Positions 1-6,047 of a stretch of DNA of 14,217 nt are shown here, in pieces. The notes under the pieces were generated by a model that worked only from the letters and a program-made list of their open reading frames with translations, did not search any database and had not been told where the DNA came from. Within the stretch, counting starts at the first letter, position 1, and the number at the start of each line of letters is the position of its first letter. The stretch comes from CAZQEZ01 sp964592475 (GTDB lineage: Bacteria > Bacteroidota > Bacteroidia > Cytophagales > Cyclobacteriaceae), in NCBI GenBank assembly GCA_964592475.1, contig CAZQEZ010000102.1, forward strand, positions 1 through 14,217. Reading direction: 5' to 3'. Both the position numbers and the translations under genes were made by a program.

Positions 1-18
1 TGCTTTTGTTTTGACCCG

Positions 19-64
19 AAATAACCAAATAACCAAATACCCAAATACCCAAATACCCAAATAA
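19..64. repeat. 8-bp tandem repeat, AAATAACC/AAATACCC
   Basis: Five full 8-bp units are visible: AAATAACC twice (19-34), then AAATACCC three times (35-58), then a partial AAATAA (59-64). The two unit types differ at one position. Such short arrays are prone to slippage, so copy number may vary between strains. No function can be assigned. Confidence 0.85.
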
Positions 65-66
65 TG

Positions 67-80
67 GTCCGCTGGCGGAC
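67..80. repeat. GC-rich perfect dyad GTCCGC-TG-GCGGAC
   Basis: A perfect 6-bp inverted repeat with a 2-nt centre lies directly after the 8-bp tandem array. Its GC content contrasts with the AT-rich surroundings. It is not followed by a T-tract, so it is not a convincing terminator. It could be a protein-binding site or part of a dispersed genomic repeat. Confidence 0.6.
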
Positions 81-126
81 AGGGGGTGGTTTAAAAGTAA
101 ATATTCTCTCTAAGCTTTTGGTGAAA

Positions 127-151
127 TTGAAATATTATAATATTGTTTCAA
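127..151. repeat. AT-rich imperfect palindrome
   Basis: The core AATATTATAATATT (131-144) is a perfect 14-bp palindrome. The outer TTGAAA (127-132) and TTTCAA (146-151) extend it to 11-bp arms with a 2-nt bulge on the right. It lies about 130 bp ahead of the SDR start, has no T-tract, and is flanked by ordinary AT-rich DNA. It may be an operator or simply a chance structure in AT-rich sequence. Confidence 0.4.
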
Positions 152-281
152 GTATTCATGTATTTACTAATAAGCATATTCCACAATAAATCATATAGAG
201 CCAAAATTTTAAATTGGTCAATTTTATTCCTTTTTAAAAATTAAAGTAAAAACAAGGATAAAAACATTCAGTTTAGAAAAT

Positions 282-1133
282 ATGAACTACTTGAAAGGAA
301 AGAAAATAATCATTACCGGTGCAACTTCCGGTGTAGGAAAAGCCACTGCAAAAGAGCTAGCCAAGCAAGGTGCTGAAATAATTATCGTTGCTCGAAATCT
401 TGATAAAATAAAAAGTTTATCTTCTGAAATTGAACAATTAACCGATATAGCGCCTTCTTTTTATCTAGCAGATCTAAGTAAGATGCCGGAGGTAAAAAAA
501 GCGGCAGAACAAATTAAAGCAGATTATTCTGCTATCGACATTTTAATTAATAACGCAGGCTTGGTAATGGATAAAAAAGAAATTACCGAAGATGGATTTG
601 AATACACATTGGCGGTAAATCACCTCGCTCCTTTTTTACTAACCAATTTACTATTACCTACTCTGAAAGCAGCTAATCAAGCCAAAATAATTAATGTGTC
701 ATCGGAGGCACATAAAATGGGGCGTCCCAACCTGCAAGATTTAAATTACCAAACCTGCAAGTTTAAATCTATAAGGGTTTATGGCGATACAAAATTGTAC
801 AACATCTTATTTACAAAAAAGCTTGCCGCTCTGTTAAATTCTGAAAATGTAAATACTTATTGTCTTCACCCGGGGTTTGTGAATAGCAACTTTGGTCATA
901 ATTTGGGAATAGCAGCAGAAGTGATCCTGTTTTTTTTAAGGCCATTCATGATAAGTGCTCAAAAGGGAGCGCGCACCAGCATTAGCGTGGCCAATTTACC
1001 TTTTGATAAAAAAGATAATGGTGTTTACTTTAAAAACAGTAAACCCAAAAAACCTTATTCCTCAGCAAACGATAAACAATTGGCTGATCAATTGTGGATA
1101 AATTCAAAAAATTTGCTTCAGCCTTGGATGTAA
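282..1133 (+). CDS. SDR family NAD(P)-dependent oxidoreductase, retinol-dehydrogenase-like
   Basis: This is a classical short-chain dehydrogenase of 283 residues with a Rossmann fold. The cofactor motif TGATSGVG is at residues 12-19, and an Arg two residues after strand beta-2 (ARN, 37-39) suggests NADPH preference. The NNAG motif is at 90-93. The catalytic set is Asn113, Ser140/141, Tyr167 and Lys171, in the form YGDTK, with Thr where many relatives have Ser. The sequence style matches the retinol dehydrogenase/WWOX-like branch common in Bacteroidota, which reduces aldehydes or ketones. The substrate cannot be read from sequence. The start at 282 places the Rossmann motif at the usual distance from the N terminus. 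The upstream leader is A-rich with no Shine-Dalgarno. The gene is separated by 58 bp from the BCCT gene, which appears to have its own promoter. Confidence 0.93.
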   Translation: MNYLKGKKIIITGATSGVGKATAKELAKQGAEIIIVARNLDKIKSLSSEIEQLTDIAPSFYLADLSKMPEVKKAAEQIKADYSAIDILINNAGLVMDKKEITEDGFEYTLAVNHLAPFLLTNLLLPTLKAANQAKIINVSSEAHKMGRPNLQDLNYQTCKFKSIRVYGDTKLYNILFTKKLAALLNSENVNTYCLHPGFVNSNFGHNLGIAAEVILFFLRPFMISAQKGARTSISVANLPFDKKDNGVYFKNSKPKKPYSSANDKQLADQLWINSKNLLQPWM

Positions 1134-1151
1134 TGTATGTTTGTATTTTTG
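1124..1151 (+). promoter_or_regulatory. Predicted Bacteroidota-type promoter of the BCCT transporter
   Basis: TATTTTTG at 1144-1151 fits the Bacteroidota -7 consensus TAnnTTTG, with a TTG at 1124-1126 spaced 17 nt upstream as a plausible -33 element. Transcription would start about 6-8 nt downstream, leaving a leader of about 33 nt. The -7 box lies in the spacer of a 10-bp inverted repeat (1134-1169). Confidence 0.5.
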
Positions 1152-1169
1152 GCATTGATCAAACATACA
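1134..1169. promoter_or_regulatory. 10-bp inverted repeat flanking the BCCT -7 box (candidate operator)
   Basis: TGTATGTTTG (1134-1143) and CAAACATACA (1160-1169) are perfect inverted repeats separated by 16 nt. The spacer contains the predicted -7 box. The left arm starts at the base after the SDR stop codon. No T-tract follows the right arm, so an operator bound by a dimeric regulator fits better than an intrinsic terminator for the SDR gene, although a stem-loop with a 16-nt loop could still act on SDR mRNA. Confidence 0.5.
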
Positions 1170-1191
1170 CAGAACCATATTTTCCCTATTT

Positions 1192-2787
1192 ATGAACAAA
1201 AAGTACTTTGATATTCACGGTCCCGTATTTTGGCCCAGCGCCCTACTTATCATATTGTTTATAGTAATAACAATTGCAGTGGGAAAGCCCATGGAGCAGG
1301 TTTTTGTACGGCTGCAAGATACTATTGCTGATAATGCTCGTTGGTTTTTTATCCTCTCTGTCAATATTTTCTTATTTTTTGTATTGGCTTTGGCATTTGG
1401 TAAATTAGGAAAAATAAGACTGGGTGGGCAAGATGCCAAACCGGAATTTAAGACCATGACTTGGTTTGCAATGCTCTTTAGTGCTGGCATGGGTATTGGT
1501 ATTTTATTTTGGAGCGTGGCCGAGCCGGTTTTTCATTATATAAGCCCGCCGAGAGGTGACGGTAGAACCATTGAATCAGCCAAAAGCGCTTTGGGCGTTA
1601 CTTTTCTTCACTGGGGCTTGCATGCCTGGGGCATTTACGCTTTAATAGGTTTGGGGCTCGCCTTTTTCACCTTTAATAAAAAGCTTCCGCTAACTATTAG
1701 GTCTCTGTTTTATCCATTACTTGGAGCAAAAATTTATGGCCCAATTGGCAATATCATAGATATAATGGCCGTGATAGCTACATTGTTTGGCTTGGCCACT
1801 TCTTTGGGTTTAGGGGTAAAACAAGTAAGTGCCGGATTAAGTCATTTGTTTCAATTTAAAGATACTGTTGCATTGCAAGTAATACTTATAAGTGGCATTA
1901 CCTTATTGGCTACTATCTCGGTAGTAACGGGCTTAAAAAAAGGAGTACGCTTTTTGAGTGAATGGAATGTGAGAATTGCCCTTGTTTTATTGATTATACT
2001 AGTTGCAATAGGTCCTACTCTTTTTATTTTTAATTCTTTTGTGCAGAATATTGGTTATTACCTGGCCAATTTTATGCAAATGAGTTTTTGGACTGAGTCT
2101 TATCAGCAAACCGATTGGCAAAACAATTGGACCGTATTTTATTGGGCTTGGTGGATTTCCTGGTCGCCCTTCGTGGGCATGTTCATTGCCAGAATTTCTA
2201 AAGGTCGAACCATTAGAGAATTTGTTTTGGGTGTGCTTATAGTTCCCTCGCTGGTTACTTTCTTTTGGTTATCTTCATTTGGCGGATCTGCTATTTTCCT
2301 GGAAATAAATGGTATAGGAAATATCGTAGATGCTGTACAGGAAAACGTAGCAACAGCCATTTACGTTCTTTTTGAAAATTTTCCTTTTTCCACTTTTACT
2401 TCTGCGCTCGCCATTTTACTGGTAACCAGCTTTTTTGTTACTTCATCCGACTCCGGTTCATTGGTAATTGATAGCATTACTGCTGGGGGTAAATTAGATG
2501 CTCCGGTAGGTCAACGGGTTTTTTGGGCTGTCTCAGAAGGTTTGATCGCCGCGGTGCTTTTAGTTGGTGGCGGATTAAATGCTTTGCAAACTGCAGCAAT
2601 TACTACTGGGTTGCCCTTTACTTTTATTCTATTATTGGCCTGCTACAGCATTTACAAAGGCGTAAATAGCGAATTTATAGCTTTAAAATACTCGCAAGCT
2701 ACTTTGGATCGCGAAAAACAAAATAATTTACTTCAGGATAAAAAAAACACAAAAAGTCTACCATCAAAAAACTATCAAGAAAAATAA
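1192..2787 (+). CDS. BCCT family transporter (betaine/carnitine/choline-type)
   Basis: This 531-residue polytopic inner-membrane protein has about 12 hydrophobic segments. It carries the BCCT signature NWTVFYWAWW at residues 312-321, followed by ISWSPFVGMFIARISKGRT. The glycine-rich stretch GMGIGILFW (99-107) on the substrate/ion-binding helix and TSSDSGSLV (418-426) are also typical. Family members import trimethylammonium compounds such as glycine betaine, choline or carnitine, by Na+ or H+ symport or by exchange, and often serve in osmoprotection. The exact substrate is not resolved. The N terminus is short and the C-terminal tail (about 497-531) is charged and hydrophilic; I do not see the long regulatory tail described for BetP. 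The start at 1192 is the only sensible one. The gene has its own predicted promoter inside a dyad and ends in a strong hairpin. Confidence 0.95.
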   Translation: MNKKYFDIHGPVFWPSALLIILFIVITIAVGKPMEQVFVRLQDTIADNARWFFILSVNIFLFFVLALAFGKLGKIRLGGQDAKPEFKTMTWFAMLFSAGMGIGILFWSVAEPVFHYISPPRGDGRTIESAKSALGVTFLHWGLHAWGIYALIGLGLAFFTFNKKLPLTIRSLFYPLLGAKIYGPIGNIIDIMAVIATLFGLATSLGLGVKQVSAGLSHLFQFKDTVALQVILISGITLLATISVVTGLKKGVRFLSEWNVRIALVLLIILVAIGPTLFIFNSFVQNIGYYLANFMQMSFWTESYQQTDWQNNWTVFYWAWWISWSPFVGMFIARISKGRTIREFVLGVLIVPSLVTFFWLSSFGGSAIFLEINGIGNIVDAVQENVATAIYVLFENFPFSTFTSALAILLVTSFFVTSSDSGSLVIDSITAGGKLDAPVGQRVFWAVSEGLIAAVLLVGGGLNALQTAAITTGLPFTFILLLACYSIYKGVNSEFIALKYSQATLDREKQNNLLQDKKNTKSLPSKNYQEK

Positions 2788-2820
2788 AGCCGGCCTTTGT
2801 AACAATAAAGACCGGCTTTA
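2785..2820. terminator. Bidirectional intrinsic terminator between convergent genes
   Basis: The arms TAAAGCCGG (2785-2793) and CCGGCTTTA (2812-2820) pair perfectly. After one mismatch, CTTT/AAAG extends the stem around a loop of about 8 nt. The stem begins in the TAA stop codon of the BCCT gene. Read on the minus strand, the right arm runs into a T-rich stretch (TTTATTTTTC), so it serves the DUF2911 gene well. In the plus direction the tail is shorter and mixed with A. Confidence 0.8.
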
Positions 2821-2854
2821 TAAACTATATTTTCTTCACTTTTAATTGGTTATT

Positions 2855-3718
2855 TTAAGATTTTTCTTGCCATTTAGCAATATACTTTTTATTCATACGC
2901 ACATAGTCGGTGTTATTGGCTTCTTGAGCCTTTTCTATTGAAATATTGGCTGTTTCAATAGCATCCTGGTACAGATTCATAGCAGCTTGAATTTTAGCTT
3001 TCAAATGATATATCCAGAAAACATTTCTATCCTCTTTTTCATAAATATTTATGGCAGTATTGGCCCAGTTCAATGCCTGACCCAGGCTTTTTTCTTGACT
3101 TAAAAAATAGCTTGCTGCCTGATAAAGATCTGCTGGCTTAGGTTCTCCGCTCATTGTTTTTTCAATAGATGCCAATACTTTTGTGTCTACATCGGTTTCA
3201 ATATTGAAATGTACCACTGTGTTTTCCCATGCCAATTTCACATTTGCCGAATTATAAGTGAGGTCAGTGAAGTTCATGGTAAATGTTTCTATAAAATCAT
3301 CAGTGGTTTTTGATTTTATTTGAAATCGAGCAATATCTTCCGATTGGTCGTAACCGTCAATTCCCCAAAGTTCTGTGTTCTTATTTAAAATGATGGTCCA
3401 TTCCTCCTTGCCTGGTAGGGTATATAAAGCATATGTACCTGCAGGTATTGTATTACCGTGAATGTTAGCTTCATCGTTCAACATCAATTTGGTTGATGCA
3501 TTTGCGCCGGTTCGCCATAGTTCATCGTATTGTACCAGATCGCCAAATATTTTCCGGTCACGTGCACTTGGCCTTGAATAAGTGATAGTGGCTTCCATTA
3601 GTCCTATATTTTGCTTTATCTCACTGGTAGGACTTGGTTGTGGCATTTGCACCTGCGCATATGCATTTGCGCTAATTACAATAGCAATTGCACTTAGTAA
3701 TAAGTTTAGTTTTTTCAT
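2855..3718 (-). CDS. DUF2911 domain-containing secreted protein with C-terminal TPR-like helices
   Basis: This 287-residue protein has an N-terminal signal peptide (residues 1 to about 21, cleavage expected at AYA-Q). A DUF2911 domain spans about residues 28-178, with the characteristic blocks YSRPSARDRKIFG (47-59), LWRTGAN (67-73) and IPAGTYALY (91-99). The last about 90 residues (195-287) are helical and look like degenerate TPR repeats (LGQALNWANTAINIY, YQDAIETANISIEKA). The family is widespread in Bacteroidota and has no established biochemical role; export to the periplasm or cell surface is inferred from the signal peptide. The gene is monocistronic, with a predicted promoter at 3754-3761 and the shared terminator at 2785-2820. 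The start is fixed by the signal peptide. Confidence 0.92.
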   Translation of the reverse strand: MKKLNLLLSAIAIVISANAYAQVQMPQPSPTSEIKQNIGLMEATITYSRPSARDRKIFGDLVQYDELWRTGANASTKLMLNDEANIHGNTIPAGTYALYTLPGKEEWTIILNKNTELWGIDGYDQSEDIARFQIKSKTTDDFIETFTMNFTDLTYNSANVKLAWENTVVHFNIETDVDTKVLASIEKTMSGEPKPADLYQAASYFLSQEKSLGQALNWANTAINIYEKEDRNVFWIYHLKAKIQAAMNLYQDAIETANISIEKAQEANNTDYVRMNKKYIAKWQEKS

Positions 3719-3753
3719 TTTTATTTAGTCAATGTTTTAAGATTATTAAGAAG

Positions 3754-3761
3754 CAAAAATA
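3754..3761 (-). promoter_or_regulatory. Predicted -7 box of the DUF2911 gene
   Basis: On the minus strand this reads TATTTTTG, a match to TAnnTTTG. It lies about 35 bp upstream of the ATG at 3718. A TTG 23 nt further upstream (3785-3787) could be the -33 element, though that spacing is on the long side. The leader is A/T-rich and has no Shine-Dalgarno sequence. Confidence 0.45.
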
Positions 3762-3851
3762 GGAAAAGAAAACAAAAGCTAAATCAATTTTTAGTTTTTA
3801 ACTTTCATTTTTATCTGGTGACGACATTTAAAAAACTAATTTTACAGCTCT

Positions 3852-4904
3852 TTATTTCATGTTTAATAATTCATCTTCCTGTAATTGCTTTATATGATCT
3901 GCAAAAGTATCATCCAAAGATCTATATTTAATATTTAAATCATTTTTGCTATAACTGTTATCAAATTTGAGTTGATAGCCGAGATTTTTTTGTAAGAATT
4001 TCCAATTAAATCCAATTAAAGGAGCCGATAAATATAGTAAGAAATTGGGCAAAACCCCTTTGGGCACCGGCAATTGGGGAGCATGTTTTTTAATTATTTG
4101 GCCAATTTCATAAATATTCAGAGAATTTGCCACTAAAATATGTCTGCCACTGGCAGCTACATTAAAGCCGGCGTTTACATGAGCCATGGCAACATCTCTT
4201 ACATCTACCAACCCAAAATATAAATTTGGAGCTCCACTTTTCATTTTACCATCGGCCAATTGCAACATAAAATCTATACTGGTGCTATCTTTTCTTTGCG
4301 AAAGCGATGGGCCCATGATAAAACCAGGATTGATCGTTATCAAATCCCAATGAGATTGTGCTTCAGCCATTTGCCAGGCTTTCTTTTCAGCTACAGTTTT
4401 GCTGTAAGGATAGGGATTATGATTCAAATTGCTGGTTTTATTCCAATGACTTTCGTCAAAAATCTCAACATCCTTTATTTCTTCAGCATCACCGTAAACA
4501 GCTGCTACACTGCTGGTGAGTACGATTCTTTTTACAGTTTTGGTTTGATTGGCTGCTTGTAATACATTTTGGGTTCCTTCCAATGCAGGGGTGACAAGCT
4601 CCATCTCCGGATTTTTAATTTTACCTACTTTAAAAGGTGAAGCAGTATGAATTACTAATTCACAATTTTGCATCGCTTCTATAAAGGCATGTTGTTGCAT
4701 CAAGTCAGCTTCCAGTATTTCTAAATTACCTGAAGATTCTTTAGCAATATTAATTAAATGTTCATATTTTCCACTATTAGCTTTATTTCTTACTGTGGTT
4801 CGCACGGTTTTACCAACTTCTAACAAATATTTTATAATCCAGGAGGCCAGGTAACCTGTACCTCCGGTAACTAAAACCGGTGATTGAGGATCGATATTTT
4901 TCAT
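3852..4904 (-). CDS. NAD-dependent epimerase/dehydratase family protein, dihydroflavonol-reductase-like aldehyde reductase
   Basis: This 350-residue protein is an extended short-chain dehydrogenase. The Rossmann motif TGGTGYLAS is at residues 13-21; the third glycine of GxxGxxG is Ala20, a substitution that also occurs in bacterial DFR-like relatives. VRN (38-40) suggests NADP(H) binding. HTASPF (86-91) and LTSSVAAVYG (129-138) are typical of the dihydroflavonol 4-reductase/aldehyde reductase group. The catalytic pair is Tyr165 and Lys169 (YPYSK), with Ser131/132. It probably reduces an aldehyde or ketone; the natural substrate is unknown. The start lies only 7 bp after the stop of the pirin gene, so the two are very probably co-transcribed, with pirin first. 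A GAAGAA stretch overlapping the pirin stop is the only purine-rich element before the start. Confidence 0.92.
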   Translation of the reverse strand: MKNIDPQSPVLVTGGTGYLASWIIKYLLEVGKTVRTTVRNKANSGKYEHLINIAKESSGNLEILEADLMQQHAFIEAMQNCELVIHTASPFKVGKIKNPEMELVTPALEGTQNVLQAANQTKTVKRIVLTSSVAAVYGDAEEIKDVEIFDESHWNKTSNLNHNPYPYSKTVAEKKAWQMAEAQSHWDLITINPGFIMGPSLSQRKDSTSIDFMLQLADGKMKSGAPNLYFGLVDVRDVAMAHVNAGFNVAASGRHILVANSLNIYEIGQIIKKHAPQLPVPKGVLPNFLLYLSAPLIGFNWKFLQKNLGYQLKFDNSYSKNDLNIKYRSLDDTFADHIKQLQEDELLNMK

Positions 4905-4911
4905 AATTTAT

Positions 4912-5781
4912 TTATTCTTCAATTAAGATGCCCATTTTTCCCATTTGATAATCTCGCATGGCTACTAAAATTTCCGTATCTGTATTCATAACAAAAGGAC
5001 CTTGTTGCGCGATAGGTTCATTTATGGGAGTGCCTGAAATTAATAGTACTTCTGCAGCTTCTTTAGCTTTTATTTTAATCTCTTTAGCATTATTATCGAA
5101 CAAGGCGAGATTTTTATTTTCTACAAATCCGTAACCACTTATTTGAATCTCGCCTTTTACCACATACAAAAAGCTATTGTGATTAGTAGGTATATAAAAT
5201 TCTTGTTCGCCGTCTGCTAGCATGCTTATTCTATAAGCGTTTACAGATGTAAAAGTTTTAATCGCCCCTTTTATATTTTCAAATTCGCCGGCCACTACTC
5301 CTACCTTTATTTTACCGTGCACATCTTGATAGTAAGGTGTTTTTTCTTGAGAAAGAGGTTGATAACTTGGTTGACTCATTTTATGTTTTTGTGGCACATT
5401 GAGCCAAAGCTGAATGATCTCCATATACCCACCACGATCAGCCAGTTCTTGAGATGGTCTTTCGCTGTGGACAATACCCATACCGGCATGCATCCATTGG
5501 GTACCGCCAGCTGCTGCAATATTGCTATTTCCTCTCGAATCACGATGATGAACTTCACCTTCATATACAAACGTAATTGGCGAAAACCCCCGGTGAGGAT
5601 GCGGGGCTACACCTAATGTAAAGGCATTTCTTTCTGCTGGTATTTTAATTCTGGCATGGTGCAATAGTAAAAACGGATCAATGTGATCTACTTGTTGTGT
5701 GGGAAATGGTTGGCGTATCAAAAGTCCACCCATGTTGATCTGCTGAGCATACAACAGTTTCTTTACATTTTTATAATTCAT
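4912..5781 (-). CDS. Pirin family protein
   Basis: This 289-residue bicupin belongs to the pirin family. The N-terminal cupin contains HPHRGFSPITFVYEGEVHHRD and GGTQWMHAGMGIVHSE. The expected metal ligands are present as His61, His63, His105 and Glu107. The C-terminal cupin (about 170-280) lacks a clear metal site, as in other pirins. Family members bind Fe(II) or another metal; some have quercetin 2,3-dioxygenase activity and others act as regulators, so the role here is open. The protein has no signal peptide and should be cytoplasmic. It is first in a two-gene unit with the DFR-like reductase. Pairing with a reductase of the flavonoid-reductase superfamily is suggestive of small-molecule detoxification, but this is inference only. 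A 7-bp inverted repeat (5790-5819) lies just upstream of the start. Confidence 0.93.
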   Translation of the reverse strand: MNYKNVKKLLYAQQINMGGLLIRQPFPTQQVDHIDPFLLLHHARIKIPAERNAFTLGVAPHPHRGFSPITFVYEGEVHHRDSRGNSNIAAAGGTQWMHAGMGIVHSERPSQELADRGGYMEIIQLWLNVPQKHKMSQPSYQPLSQEKTPYYQDVHGKIKVGVVAGEFENIKGAIKTFTSVNAYRISMLADGEQEFYIPTNHNSFLYVVKGEIQISGYGFVENKNLALFDNNAKEIKIKAKEAAEVLLISGTPINEPIAQQGPFVMNTDTEILVAMRDYQMGKMGILIEE

Positions 5782-5789
5782 GTAATTGA

Positions 5790-5819
5790 GGTAAAGTTAT
5801 TGTTATAAAATTCTTTACC
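5790..5819. promoter_or_regulatory. Inverted repeat upstream of the pirin gene
   Basis: GGTAAAG (5790-5796) and CTTTACC (5813-5819) are perfect inverted repeats separated by 16 nt, starting 9 bp upstream of the pirin ATG. On the minus strand the arm nearest the gene overlaps TAACTTTA, one base off the TAnnTTTG -7 consensus. If that is the real promoter, the dyad sits on it and the leader is very short. It may be an operator or a 5' UTR stem-loop. Confidence 0.4.
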
Positions 5820-5843
5820 AGATAAAAAGTTTGCAGAAATGTT

Positions 5844-5862
5844 CTTTTTCTTGGAGAAAAAG
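5844..5862 (-). terminator. Possible weak terminator after the 60-residue membrane protein gene
   Basis: Read on the minus strand, CTTTTTCT-CCA-AGAAAAAG forms a perfect 8-bp stem with a 3-nt loop, starting 2 bp after the stop codon. It is AT-rich and lacks a good T-tract downstream, so it may be leaky or may only protect the 3' end. Confidence 0.35.
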
Positions 5863-5864
5863 TA

Positions 5865-6047
5865 TCAATCTACTGCATCGCTAGTAGATTTCATCCAAAA
5901 TGGAGCTGAAACAAACCATAATATGGTGCCTATCAATGCTATGGTTGTATGAGCAGAAAATTTAAGCGAACCAGAAAAAACAAGAAAAGATGGCACAACC
6001 GTTAAAGCCAATCCAGCAAATGATACGATTTTCAATAATATTTTCAT
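5865..6047 (-). CDS. Small two-helix membrane protein coupled to the NCS1 permease
   Basis: This 60-residue protein has two predicted transmembrane segments (about 5-27 and 33-51) joined by a short polar turn (SLKFSAHTT), and a short hydrophilic tail (KSTSDAVD). I recognise no named domain. Its start overlaps the end of the permease gene by 4 bp in the ATGA arrangement, a strong sign of translational coupling and of a real gene. The coupling suggests a role with the permease, such as a small accessory or stabilising subunit. That is inference; many small hydrophobic proteins of this size in Bacteroidota are uncharacterised. Tryptophan and proline in the second helix (TILWFVSAPFWM) are notable. 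The product is hydrophobic and lacks the features of a toxin operon (no antitoxin partner seen). Confidence 0.8.
   Translation of the reverse strand: MKILLKIVSFAGLALTVVPSFLVFSGSLKFSAHTTIALIGTILWFVSAPFWMKSTSDAVD

Larger units (their letters stand above)
1..281. other. Non-coding region upstream of the SDR gene
   Basis: I see no credible coding frame here. The left part holds an 8-bp tandem repeat (19-64) followed at once by a GC-rich dyad (67-80). The rest is very AT-rich and contains imperfect or short palindromes at 127-151 and 211-224. No clean TAnnTTTG -7 box is visible ahead of the gene at 282, so its promoter is unassigned. The neighbouring gene to the left lies outside the window. Confidence 0.7.

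Noticed and set aside
19..64. CRISPR array
   Set aside because: The units are only 8 bp with no spacers, and there are no cas genes nearby.
67..80. Intrinsic terminator for a gene to the left
   Set aside because: The centre is only 2 nt and no T-tract follows; a dyad or dispersed repeat is the safer call.
1215..1490. Minus-strand open frame of 91 codons
   Set aside because: It is antisense to the BCCT transporter gene, which shows clear family motifs over this stretch.
4260..4562. Plus-strand open frame of 100 codons
   Set aside because: It is antisense to the reductase gene, whose catalytic motifs are intact; no independent support.
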